64,000 bases of DNA from Limnanthes douglasii subsp. nivea (Eukaryota; Streptophyta; Magnoliopsida; Brassicales; Limnanthaceae). Shown piece after piece: positions 47,934-60,864 of this stretch (its first letter is position 1; the number at the start of each line of letters is the position of its first letter). A program made the position numbers and the translations under genes. The notes beneath the pieces were generated by a model. The model was given only the letters and a program-made list of their open reading frames with translations, did no database searches and had not been told where the DNA came from. The stretch spans positions 165,904,813 through 165,968,812 of the forward strand of contig JAUPFV010000002.1 in the NCBI GenBank assembly GCA_036936605.1. The letters run 5' to 3'.

Positions 47934-50329
47934 ATGGATATGGAGATGGACATCCCTCAACCCGAAGAGCTTGAGTTACTCGAAGCCAATTCCCATTTTG
48001 AGGACGAGGAGGAGGACTCTTACCCAGAAATCCACCCACCTGATGAAGACGACGACAAACAAACCCCACAACTAACAACATCCACCGCCGAATTCCTAAA
48101 ATTCGTCGACCCACAGATTAACAACCATAAACGGTCTCGATCGCCCACCCCGCACCCACCAAATCAGTTCGAAATCGATGAGAAGAGAAGCAAAGTCGCC
48201 GCTAAGTTAGATGGCGAGGATTGGTTACGATATTCGCCTCCGCTGCTGGAGGAGGATAGCCTTGCGGCAGAGATTGAACCAAAGGAGACGACACTGTCGA
48301 GGTACGCTTCAGAGATTGACGGAGATTGTGTTCCCATTACAGCGCCAGGTAGCGGAGAGAGGGTCTACGCCAAGATCTGCCGTATTGATACGGAGGAGAG
48401 ACCTAAGGGACTCAATGTGAATGGGCAGACTGGTGGTAGGATCAACACTCTTTTCGTTTATTCAGTGTTCGATTAACCTGTTTAGGATAATCTGATCTTT
48501 CCCGTTTGTAGACTATAGTAATTAACTAAGAGGTTCATGCCACTTTCCCCCTTTATCAGATCTTTTAATCTGAAGCTAGACATGTTAATGATTTGCTGTT
48601 CATATTGCAGTTCTCGTGTCAGAATCCATCAATGTCCTGCTGCAAAGATCAGAGCAAGAGGCTTTCACCAAGGTACACGAATTCATTGTTTCTACACTGT
48701 GGAGTTCTGTTTGTAAATAGGGAGGAATCAAAGATCCAATATAAAGCGGGGATAAAATGATCCAGTGGAGCCTTCAAATCTTATATGTTTTAAACTTTTG
48801 GTTGACTCTGGTTCGTTATATTGGTAAAGCTGAACTAGAAAAGTCTTGAATCTTCTTAAATAGATAACTCAACCATTGATACTTTAACTCTGTATCAAAA
48901 GCTTGCAAATGAACTCATAATTTGGGTATAAACTTTAAAGCAACATACTCAAGATAGTGAGTCGTACTTCCTTCTCAGGCTGTATTGTCTGGAGCATGTA
49001 GACTCTTTAATTGTCTTTCCTCTTCATAACTAAGTATTTACCACCAAGCTATGTGCTTCGTCTGTTGCTACATGTACATCATCATCACTTTATCAAGAAC
49101 TCTTTAATAGTTAATTAATCCTTATTTGCTCAGTAGTTAAAATTAAGAATATATGTTGTTTATGAATTCCATTATTATGATACTGAAGGCCTTGCAAGCT
49201 ACTTTACAAGGTCCGAGTGTTATAAGTCTTCCAGAGAATCCTGTTGTTCGTGAACAGCTTTGGGTGGATAAATATGCTCCAAATTCTTTTACCGATCTTC
49301 TGAGTGACGAGCAGACAAATCGTGAGGTAGGCTGTTTTTTTGGTATGCTATTATTCATGTACCCATTTCAATGCATTAGTCTCAACTCAGCTCTTGCTAT
49401 ATTGAAGGTCCTATTATGGTTGAAGCAGTGGGATTCTTGTGTTTTTGGATCTGAAATCAGGAGCACATCAGACGAGGTTTTGTCTGCTTTGAGACGACAT
49501 TCGACGACTCTTCAACATCAAAAGCATTCTAATTCAACATTCACAAAGAACGGTTCAAATAAAGGATATGAAGGGAGTAATGGCAGTTCAAATCAATGGT
49601 ATAAGGGGAGTAATGGGGATTCCAGATATTCTAACGATTTGGATCTCAAACATAGTAAATCTGGAAGCATACAAGATTCCTGGAACAAAAGAACTAAGCT
49701 TACTGGTCCACCAGAGCAGAAGGTCAGCAATATAAACTGTATGAAAAAACATATCATTTGAGATATTGTGTGTGCCTCTTGGCAGTGCATTCGTGATCTT
49801 TGATGTTTCTTAGCGACTGGAATTTTCTAGTTAGCTTTAGTGCACCCCATATTAGTTGTTTGTTTGGTCTAGCTTTTTTAGGCTTAAAAAGAATAGTTTT
49901 AAAGCATTTTTGCTTATAATGAAAATGCTTGTTTGTTTGGTCTAGCTATTTTAGGCTTAATATTGCTTTTTTCCCAAATATTTGGGGTTGCTTTCTCCAA
50001 TAAAAGTTGGTTACATTTTCTTATGCTATTTGTACCAGTAAGTGGTTTATGAATGAATGCTCTTGGAGTAGGTGGTCGCTCTTACCACTCTAATGAAAGC
50101 AAAATTCATATGGAAATTAAAACAAAAAAGAGCAGGAATGAACTCAGACTTGGGAAAGAAATAAAATAGCCTTGCAAGCAAAAATACTGAGAAAACAAAA
50201 TGCTTACGAATTTTCTCTTTGGTAGGCGCATGACATCTCTTGGTTTTCCACTTCCAAGAATGACTGAAGTGAAATAACCATTCGCTTACTCTTGTAGAAA
50301 AAAATATAAAATCCCAGAACCTTAAAGGC

Positions 50330-50391
<62 letters not shown>

Positions 50392-53300
50392 ATACTGAAA
50401 TTATGAAATCCTTTGAACCCTGTCCTGGAGCCTGTTACACGAACCAGATCGAACCGGTTCGAGGTAACATGGTCTCAAGCAATAAGATTTACCTCATTGA
50501 AATAAGCTCTTATGTAGAGATCAATCATTGTTATGTAGAGACCAATATGTATTTCAACTTGAAAGATACATATCATCACTTGAGTTTAGTACCACCAGCA
50601 ACTGGAATTTAATGTATTATACTGCACAGCATGGAACATGGATTTTTCATAACTCAATGACTGTCTTTGTAGATCCTTTTACTTTGCGGAGCGCCAGGGC
50701 TTGGAAAAACTACTCTAGCACATGTAGCTGCAAAGCATTGTGGATATCGTGTTGTGGAGGTTATCCCTTACTTTCTTTGTTCTTTCAAACATTGTTTGCT
50801 GTGAGCATGTATTTTAATGAGATTTGTTATCAAGACATTTGTGTGTGTGCACGCATTAAAAAAGAACGGTATTTTTGTTTGATACTAGGATACTCACTTT
50901 TGCTTGCCATCTATTGTGATATATGAGGCATAACATATATAGATTAAGGGACGAGACATAGGAGAAGAGATTGAAGATATTTTTTTGAGTCAGCTTAGAA
51001 ACAAGAGTACCACTTGCTATGAAAGAATATTCAAAATAATACATATGCTGATACTCCATCCGTCCCAAAATACATGTCTTTTAAGGTTTATGCACAACTA
51101 TTTAGGAAACTAATAATTACCTCTCTTTTTCATAAAAAGTAAAAAATGAAACAAACTTAATTGGTGAGAACAATAAATAACATTATGTTTTACATTAATG
51201 ACACTTAAAATGAGACAATAAATTTCTTCTAAAAAGACATGTAACTTAGGACGGAGGGGAGTACTACACATGCAGCTCCTTTTTGTGTGTGCACGCACTA
51301 AAATTTGTTTTTGTGTGATTGTTTTGGTCTAATTAAGTTCCTTTTGCAGTAGAAATTTGTGTGTTTGTGATTAGTCAATTACCTAAAACTCTCTTGCAGT
51401 GGAATTTTCTATAGCTAGTAAATAGTCCAAAATTTCAGCAATTGAACCATGTTTCAAGTTAATTGTTACCCTATTTTATATCTCATATGCAAATATTACA
51501 AAGTTTTTCTTCCTGTGTTTGTCCACGTAGATTTTGTTTAACCCTTTGCTTGGTAACTTCAGGTTAATGCTAGTGATGAGCGCCAATCATCAGCAATTGA
51601 AGCTAAAATCCTTGATGTGGTCCAGATGAATTCTGTCACAGCTGATGCGAGGCCTAAATGCTTGGTTTGTCTGGAATTCTTTTGTGCTTTTCTTGTTGAT
51701 GGTTTTCAAAGGATTTAGGTTATAGTTGAGAGCTGAAACTTTAACTGAAATTATTTAGGTCATTGATGAAATAGATGGAGCACTTGGAGAAGGAAAAGGT
51801 GCTGTGGAAGCAATACTGAAAATGGTACTCTATATGCTGTTCCTGCATAATCGAATATTAGGAACTAAGGGTTTTTGAGGGTAGCACAACTGCTTTTTCG
51901 TTCCTAAATTTTAAGGAATTGCTAAAAAGAATTTCAAAACTACTCTGTGAAGTTGTTTTGACAATTTTTTTAATATTTACAAAATTGTTATTTATTAAAA
52001 AACTTTTAAAATCCTTGAAATTTTATTTACTCTATTTACTTACGTTTTATACGAAATTGTTATTCATTAGAAACCTTTAAATAATTTTAAATTTTATTTA
52101 TCTATATTTTATGCTACTCCATGGAGTAATTTTGGTCGCTTCTTTTAGTAATTCCCAAATTTTAATTTGAATCATATGGTAGTCTGATTAAAGACATGAC
52201 ACAACATGTTTTTCCTATTGACATTTCCTCTCTGTGATTTACTTTTTATTGCAGTAGTTTCTTTGGGCTGACAATATTTACTACAGCCTAAGCTCACAAA
52301 ATTTGGAATTTTTTTTCCGGGTGGCTTGGTTTGCCGGATTAAGTATATATCATTTATAATATTATGTGACACTTATGAAATATACGGTCACTTTTTACTT
52401 TGTAAATATTTCCTAACTCACTCTCTTATCGGGTCTTGAATGCTGCATTTGTTTCAGTGCTGTGGTTTTATGTACATTTTACTGATAGTATACTGGCCCT
52501 GCAGGTGTCCGCTGATAAGAAGCGTGATATTGGGAAGGAAAATGTTGCAAATGAACAGTCTGGAAGGACATCCTCAAAAAAGGAACGGAGAACTACATCA
52601 CTGTCACGACCTGTGAGTTTCATGCTTCTATACTTGAAACTAATTCTTGCTGGACATTTATTTATGAGTCACATATATATGTAGGTGATTTGCATATGTA
52701 ACGACTTGTATGCACCTGCTCTTAGACGATTGCGTCAGGTTGCTAAGTAAGTTTTTCTTGCAGTCAATTAACTTACCGGTTCTCTTTGGCGTCTGTTTCT
52801 CTCGCTTCTTAAAAGTTTCTCATTTCTTTTTATTAAAGCGATCTGGCATTCAACTTTATTGCTCCTGATTTTTCTAATTATGATGGTATCATGGTAATAG
52901 TACTCTAGTTGATGTTGGCAATTGAATTTAACTGATTTGAGATGAGCGGCATAGAACTAACTTGTAAATGTCAGGTCCATAGGTCAAACTGCTGTTTAGC
53001 TTTTTCTCTTTCAGTTAAAAGGTCGCATCATAACAAAACGAGTTTCAGCTGGGGTATTTCCCTAGGTAGGACATTATTTGCCATTATAAAGGAAACATAA
53101 TATGATACTGTGATCCAACCAATCAACCAATCAAAGTTATAACCAAATACACGGATTCAAGCTGCATAAATGGAGGAGTACGAATAAACGGAAAAGATAG
53201 TATCACAGGGTACTGTCCATGCAAACCAGACAAAGCTAACTATATATGAATCTACACTGGTAGGAATTAGGTTGCACATGAAACAGCTCATCATCTGCTT

Positions 53301-56300
53301 ACTGTTGGCATTATCTAACATTTTTGCCACCGATTACTTCTACTGAGGCAAGTTTTTTCCCTTAAAATAATCTGTTGGTTTTTTTCATTCCAGACACTTC
53401 ATACAGCATTAACAACCCAACTTATACACAGATGAATAGCAAAGTTAATGTGGCCTTGCTGGACATGTTAGTACTGAACTTCGACTTGCCCAATAAAAAA
53501 AAACTTAGTACTGAACTAAAGCACATATATAATTAAAACCCAGATGAATAGCAGAGTTAATGTGGCCTTTCTGGACATGTTAGTACTAAACTTAGACTTA
53601 CCCAGAAAAAAGAACTTTAGTACTGAACCAAAGCACTTACCTCACAGATGTAATGAAACCCTAGGCGTCAAGGTGGTTAAGCTGATAGGCAAGCAGAGAT
53701 GATTTCAGGTATACATTTGCTAAGTAGAGCTAATTGGCTAGTAGAGATGCACTGATAGATCCAAGTACAACAAAAATTAACCTCTACTTCATGACTTCCA
53801 AAGGTTACTCACTTAAATGGTCAGAGTAAACTATGTCTCCAAGAAATTTAGCTTTTTGGAGGATTACATGCCCTTATTATGTACTACAGTCTACAGCCTT
53901 ATATACTGTATTTTTATTTTTTGCAATGCAATAATCGGGGTAAACTTATGTTTGCCAATTTCGTAATTTTTATCAAACTTGTTTGAGTTGTGGAACTATT
54001 ATGCAAGCATGAAGATCCGTAGTATAAGAACATTGTCGATGTTGGTTTAGCTAAGACCTTTTTATTTCTAATTTGCATTTAAATTTTCCATATTATCAAG
54101 AATTTCAGCATCAGTCCCATCAGCACTAGGCAGTTTTAGAGCTCCTCTCCTTCTCCACGGAGAAGGTGTATTTCCCTTGAGATGACTTGGGCTACTCGTA
54201 CAACACCTGTCTCAGTTTCCAGCTTTATGATTCTTTGTTATTATTTATTTGAGTTATTCACTTTGAAGAGTTCTTACTTTTTCTTCTGCAGGGTTCATAT
54301 ATTTGTTCAACCAACAGTGAGCCGTGTGGTCAGCAGGTCATATTTGCATATCAGTATTCTTTTTTTCTGCTTAGAATAAAGCGGAGATACCAATTAACTA
54401 AGTCATGCCGTGTATTTGTTATTTTACCACGGAGTGTATGGATATCCATAAGTTGAACTTGGAAATTTAGTTGATGACTTCTACAAAATAACAAGAACCT
54501 ACTTTATGATATTAAACTTTTATAGGCTCAAGCATATTTGTCACAAGGAGGGCATGAAAACAAGTTCTTTTTCGCTTTCGGCACTTGCAGAGTACACTGG
54601 TTAGTTTTCCTTCCCTTTCAGTTTCTGCGTTTGAGTTGACTTGGAAAGATACTGATAGTACAAACATTGTGATCTCGACTCGTGTAAGGCTTTAAAATAT
54701 GAGTATATGTAAGTAGTCCTATTTGCTCTCCAATATGTAGTTTACTCTACTCATGTTTTTGTTGGCTTTGAACTTTTGCAGAATGCGATGTACGTTCATG
54801 TTTAAATACTCTTCAATTTCTCAACAAGAAGAAAGAAAACCTCAATGTGGTATGGCTATTGGTTTAACTTAGCTATTTAAGTTTCAGTTTTAAGATGTTT
54901 AAGGTTTACGGTTGATGGCAGAAGTCTATAGTGAAAAAAATAACTTTCTTTGTACAACCACCAAAATATATCAATGTTGCTTGCTATAAGTATATGAATC
55001 GTACTACTACGAGTTCCATATGAGGTGAGCCCAACCCTTACCATTTCCCCTCCCATACCACTTCAGTAGTTAAATGACGACCTCTGCTGCAATTTTTCCA
55101 ATTACTGCTATTCTTCACCCTATTTTAATATATCATAATTAGCATTCAATCATTTTCATTTTCTTAACACTCACCATTAAATTAAAATTTACATGCTTAG
55201 TATAGTAATAAGAGTAATACAATAACAACAAAATATTTTTTACATGATATTTTTATACATAAAGTAGTTAGAATTGTATGTTGATGTAACATATACATTT
55301 CTTTCTACATCAATTGACTATTTTTTTTATAAAGAACTATCAGAATCATCTAATGCTTAGAAAATGTTTAAGAATACAATTTAAAGAAACAGATTTAAAT
55401 AATTACTAAAGTTTAGCAATATTTATCATGTATAGATACTATTTTTTATTATTGTGTATTGATACGATTGTTTTAAAGTTGCAAAAAATGCAGCAAAAAC
55501 CCTTACAGAGAATCAACATTATCATATAATATCGGCCTAGCGGCTGACCTCTGCGTCGCAACCATCCATTGGTTGTGCATGGCTGCGTGTGCGATATAAG
55601 ATCTACCCCATCACCTATCCTGGATAATAGGCCTGCATTCTTTCCTCTGAGATTGTTGGGTCATAATTACCCTAAAAAACTATGCCCAGGTCAAGTCAAG
55701 ATCAATTATATGCTTGTGTTTAGGGTTTGGGTTTTAGTAATTGCGTATCACTTTGTCATTGCTCTGAACAATTTGCTACTTTGTTAGGAAGGCACAAAGG
55801 CACAAAAGCTGTGTATGGAACAATTTTGCTTCTAGTTTTGACCTTTACTTTATCATACTTCTGTTTTGGAGTTCTGGTAAAATTAGTGTAATTAGGGGCT
55901 GGCTGGCATAAGTGTATTACCAATTGGAAGTTGCAGATGCCTTTGTATAGTCTAAATATTGTTAAGTCTCATGCTTTGCTGCCTCCCAGATGGAGATTTC
56001 TTCTCAAGTGATTGGTCGAAAAGACATTTCAAGAAGTGTTTTCGATATATGGAAGGAGGTAATGCATGGGAGGGAACTTTGAAGTGATTTTCTAGCTGAT
56101 TTGTTATCCACATTGTCTGTTGTTTATTTGTGGATGCTACTCGTGTAGGTATTTCATAAGAGAAAATTGAAGCGGGAGAGAAATTCCAACGACAGTGATA
56201 GCTGTATGGCTATCAGATTTAACTTTCTACACTCTCTCATATCTAACAGGTATATATGTTAGCTGGTTCTCCTGTTTCTTCACATATAACCTTTTTTTAG

Positions 56301-59300
56301 CATTTCAGCCCTTCGCATTTAAATAATTCACAGGGGTGATTATGATTTGGTTTTTGATGGGATCCATGAAAACATTCTGCAGCTTCATTTTCATGATCCA
56401 GTGATGCAGAAGATGGTAAGCCTTTGTGATTTTGTTACACATCGTTGTCTCTTGTCTAACTCTTTGTTATGCAATTTATTTTACTGCTGTTCCAATATTG
56501 TCAATGCCATTGTGTTATTTGAAGGTTCAATGCTTGGACAATCTTGGTACGTCGGATATGCTGCACAATTACATTATGCGTACCCAGGCAATGCCCCTTT
56601 ATGGTATATACATGGATTATCACTTTTTATACTTCCCTTTTGTCTGTATTTCGAGTAAAAAAACGCACATCCCCTCCACTACAGGTCATTTTCCCACTCT
56701 AGCGATTCTGATACATTATGTAGTTCGCCAAACTCAAAAGCCAAATATTGAGTGGCCAAAGTCTTATCAAAGGTATACATGATTAGATCTGATGCGTTGT
56801 AACTTCATAAAAATGCTGAAGTTTCCATTTTCCTTACGATCACTTAATACTGGAAATCTCAGATATCGAACATCGATGATGGAAAAGTTTAATACTCTAA
56901 GGTCATGGCATCACAAAATTCCACCTCATATTGGAAGGCATTTGTCTACCAATTCCTTTGTTGAAGATTCAATATCTCCATTACTGCATATTTTATCACC
57001 ACCAAGTCTAAGGCCGGTAATCTATTACTTCTATTTGTGCTGCAGCTCCATTCTTCTTTTATCAGTTTATGCAGTAAGTATTCTTGTTGAACACTATATA
57101 CCTGTGCAAGTTTATAATGATAATTTCTTCAAGCTTACATCTGCAGCAAACATCTTTCTTAATGGTAAAAGAATTTTGTATCTCTTTCACTTCTCTCCAG
57201 TACTTTCCATAAAGCCCCTTTTCAATTGTTATACCATGTTCAACTCAAGATGCATATCACATCTTCCCACCTGTTTTGTGTTACACCTAATCACTTATCT
57301 ATCATATATTGAAATTTAATAGCATCGCACTATACTGTAATTCAAAAATATATGCCGGTAGCAAATTACATTTACACAAAAAATGCAGATCTAAAACATT
57401 TATTTCATATATACTGCTTCCATTTTCACTTTCCTGACATTATATGTTAGATAAATTGCTTCAGAAGTGTAAGGCAGAAAAAAATCACAATATTGAAGCT
57501 CAAGATCCTAAGATTTTGGTGGTTAGGTTTTAGTGGTCTCTCTATGTCAAGATTCTACATGAAAAGAGCAGAGAAAACTAAATTATAGCCAAAGTGCAGA
57601 TGTATCTGGAAAATTATAGGGAATTCAACAGAATATAAGCAAGCTCTTTAAAGGAACAATTAATTGTTCTATCAAGTTAGAATCAAAGGAGAGAGAATTT
57701 ATGGGGAATCCGCATTCAATAAAAAGCTAATGAAAACAGATCAACACAAAAGGAAGCTGAGCATTTTTTGTTTTGATATAATGGTCATAATCTAATCCAA
57801 ATAAAAAGAAACAAAAAAAGAAGAAAGAAGGAAGGTTTAAACCCCAAACCTTGAGAGGTCCCCCTTGTACGGGACGTGAATTGCGGGATGTGCCTCAGCT
57901 AACTAGGAGTTAGAATTTAATCTAAGTTGTATTGTATGGTGCTATGCTTTATGGTTGTGCTTGTTATAGCAGCATGGAAACAAATTATGCACCCTTCAGT
58001 ACATATCACTGGGTGCTTGTTTATATCACGATGTGTATTACAATTTTAAATTGTTGTTTACTTCCTTCTAGGTGGCATTACACTTACTATCAGACAAAGA
58101 GAAGGATCATATGGCTCATTTAGTTAGTACAATGGTTTCTTATTCCATCACATATAAGAATACAAAATGTGATTCTCCATCCAATACCCTGGGCCAGGAA
58201 GCAGGTCTGGATGCTCCTATGCTTAGTTTTGATCCTCCCATATCAGACTTCATCGATTTTAAGGTTTGGGTTATTTCCATCTTTTAACGTGTTATAAGTT
58301 AAGTATCTGCTGCACGTTTAGATATGATTTTTTTTTCTTACAACTCTGCAGGGTCATAAATCTAGTCATCATGTACTTGCCCTAGTAATGAAGCAGGTTT
58401 TGCTGCATGAGGTGAGACGTATATTATTTCGGAGGTCAAAATAATGATTTTTACTCATAAGAATATGCAAAATAATAACTGATTCTAACCATTCTTTGGT
58501 ACAATTTTTATTTTAGTTGACATAGATATTTGAATATTTCTGTACGTTCATTTTTGGAATTTCATGAGCTTTTTGTTGACTCAAGAAATTTAGATGAACT
58601 ACCTTAAATTGTAATTCGAAATTTTGTTACTTTGCGTTTTGTTTTTGCCTTATACTATTCTATTATAACTAATCTGCTGATGATCACAATAATTTTTAGG
58701 GATACATATAGCTATTTACATGACATGTAATTTCACTAATTTGCAAAAGAATATACTGTACTTAAGAAAAGTCTGGAATATCCAGATGACGCAATTCTAA
58801 AGAACATCTTCTTTAGTTATCTGTGAAGGCAGGCCTATTTTTCTCTTCATATCAACCTATTTATGTACTATTTTCTGCCAGTAGTAATATAATACATCTA
58901 CCTCTTCTTACAACTATCGGCATACGAAGAATATTTAGTTAAATGTTTATGGATTGCTTTGTAATCATAATTTCTAACCTTTTCCTTTATTTGAACCAGG
59001 TTGAGAAGCAAAAGATTCTGCAAACAAAAGTCGAGAAGCCTGCACACTTAAATTACGAGGGTAATAAGGGAACTCAGAACTTGTTAAGGAAGCAAGATAA
59101 GAAGGTGCCATTTGAGACAAACAATCCTGCAGCTGCACATGCTGAGAACAAGAGAGAAAATGTATCCATTCAAGGCCAAGGGAGTCTCACTGTTCAATCA
59201 AATCAAAGTTCTAGAGAAAGTACAGTGACCAGTTTAATGCTCAAAGCCCCCGGAAGCTTGAAGATGCCTTGTAAGCGCATCAATTTCTTTGAGAGGTATC

Positions 59301-60589
59301 GGCCTTCTTATTTTGTTTTTCTCCTCAAATTTTACAGTTTCAATCTTACTGTTTTTAGTCTTATCTTTCTGTGATGAAACAGAAAAATTGTGAATGAAAA
59401 CACATGTATTCTATCTAAGGATTTCTTACATCTTGAAGTTAAAGCATCAGTTTCTGCCAAGATAACAGCTCCTCTTCTATTTACTGCGACGATTATATAT
59501 CAGAAGTTATTCGATATCTCAGTTATTATATAGGATATAATTCGAAATATGTTTAATGCCCTTTTGTATCAATATTAGTAAAACAATACCAAAACTTTAT
59601 TTTCTGACCTAATAATTGAACTTATATTTCGGTTTTCTATCCACACGTCGAAAATACTTTTATAAGTTTTAGTCTATAATATTATTTCAGTGACATAATT
59701 AAATGCGGTGTTCATGAAGTGGATATTACAAAGAAACTATAAACTTGTGTGCAACTACTAAATATTTACATTTCAATCAATGTGGTGTTCATGAAGTGGA
59801 TATTACAAGTCAACAGATACTCATTCAACTGTGTTCAACTATTGCAAACTACTTACTTTTTCTTTAGTAATTCTTTTTGGTTTCAAAATTGTGCTTATTG
59901 GTGGAACTGGTCTTAAATATCTGAAGCGAAGAATGATGCTTCCGGAGATTCTCAATTTGTTTCAGTTTGGTTCCTGATTTCTTCATGTTTTGCTAACAGG
60001 TTTACTAAGTCTAATAAAAGTTCTACAGCAGATGATGGAGATGGTCTAACAAAGACAACAACCTCTAGACGGGATTCGCGTCCTCTTCTCTTCAAGTTTA
60101 ATGAGGTATATTTTGTTTTCTTAGAAATTTCACATAGAGAATGTATAATGGACAACGGCATGACACCGATAAAATACGACTATTATTTTAACGAAAAGGA
60201 ATAAGTAAACATTAGGCCATCTCCAACCATTCCCCTTTCCCGTGTATGGTTGGACTTGGCCTTATTGGTACCATAAGCGAGGATTCTAATAATTACGTTG
60301 TTTAAAACTTTACTTATATGCTTCTTAAGTTTTGTTGCCATTGGTATCATAAGCAAGAATTCTAATAATTACATTATTTAAAACTTTACTAATATGCTTC
60401 TTAAGTTTTGTTCCCATTGGCATGTCTTAAGCTGCTATCAAATCACATTCCGTTTAAGAAGTTTGAAATATGAAGTATATGTGATCAGTAAACCAAGTTT
60501 CCGAATACTGATTTCTCATTTTTTTATCTGCGTAGGGTTACACAAATGCTGTTAAAAGGCCAGTTCGGATGGTAGAATTTATATCATGA
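47934..60589 (+). CDS. CTF18, RFC-like clamp loader large subunit
   Basis: Ctf18 forms, with RFC2-5, Dcc1 and Ctf8, a nuclear clamp loader that acts on PCNA at forks and is needed for sister-chromatid cohesion. By splice signals I join 23 exons: 47934-48435, 48611-48672, 49189-49326, 49408-49722, 50673-50759, 51563-51664, 51759-51824, 52505-52612, 52685-52746, 54292-54336, 54526-54599, 54782-54849, 55990-56058, 56149-56249, 56334-56415, 56525-56603, 56685-56772, 56863-57016, 58072-58263, 58352-58411, 59000-59295, 60000-60105, 60536-60589. This gives an open 969-residue protein, near the length I recall for plant CTF18 (about 940). Residues 1-190 are acidic and disordered; [19 protein letters not shown] is the RFC box. 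Walker A GAPGLGKT is at 345-352, VNASDER follows in exon 6, Walker B VIDEID is at 403-408 and sensor-like ICICND at about 463. The C-terminus [17 protein letters not shown] matches the Dcc1/Ctf8-binding tail. No break was seen. Start ATG 47934 (ATGGATATGG) gives a conserved acidic N-terminus. Confidence 0.92.
50333..50388. repeat. (TC)n microsatellite in CTF18 intron 4
   Basis: About 28 TC dinucleotides without interruption, within the intron between the exons ending 49722 and starting 50673. Likely length-variable between individuals. Confidence 0.95.
51052..51263. mobile_element. Stowaway-type MITE in CTF18 intron 5
   Basis: It starts TACTCCATCCGTCCCAAAAT and ends in the inverted counterpart, with 'cttaggacggaggggagta' at 51245-51263. 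The ends pair for about 30 bp, including the inner 'atacatgtctttt' and 'aaaaagacatgta'. The CTCC.TCCGTCCC terminus and flanking TA are hallmarks of Stowaway (Tc1/mariner) MITEs. At 212 bp it has typical size and no coding capacity. Confidence 0.9.
53431..53645. repeat. Tandem duplication in CTF18 intron 9
   Basis: Two units of about 110 bp share 'agatgaatagca.agttaatg', 'tggcctt.ctggacatgtta' and 'cttagtactgaac.aaagcac'. The rest of this long intron (52747-54291) contains no gene or recognisable mobile element. Confidence 0.75.
57780..57925 (-). mobile_element. Possible SINE in CTF18 intron 18
   Basis: On the minus strand a box A-like 'ttagctgaggcac' (near 57903) is followed by 'acgtcccgtacaagggggac' and a box B-like 'ggtttggggtttaaacc' (57834-57850), the spacing of tRNA-derived SINEs. 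The part toward 57780 is a pyrimidine-rich tail on this strand. No target duplication was found and the 3' end is unclear. It lies in the 1-kb intron between the exons ending 57016 and starting 58072. Confidence 0.4.
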
Positions 60590-60864
60590 TGACAACTGGA
60601 GTTGTAAGGTTATGTGATAGGCGGCATCTCATGCTGATATTATAGACCACTTTTTAAGTGTAGGGCTTATCGAGTTCTGATTGTGTTTCCCCTTTAGCAC
60701 GCTTTTGTCAATATTACATTCTCTATTCTAATTCAAAATGGAAAAAGGAAAAATGAATTGTTTTTTCTGCCACTATGTATGTACCCAAGAAACATGTTAT
60801 AGTTACATGGACTGAATCTAGAACGAGCTGTGTGTTGTATGTACGGCGTTTATGGTAGTAAAAG
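60590..60864. other. Short convergent intergenic region (CTF18 / CSLD 3' ends)
   Basis: Only 275 bp separate the stop codons of the two genes, so their 3' untranslated regions probably overlap. An 'aattcaaaatggaaaaagga' A-rich part lies near 60728, but no clear AATAAA signal was assigned. Confidence 0.6.
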
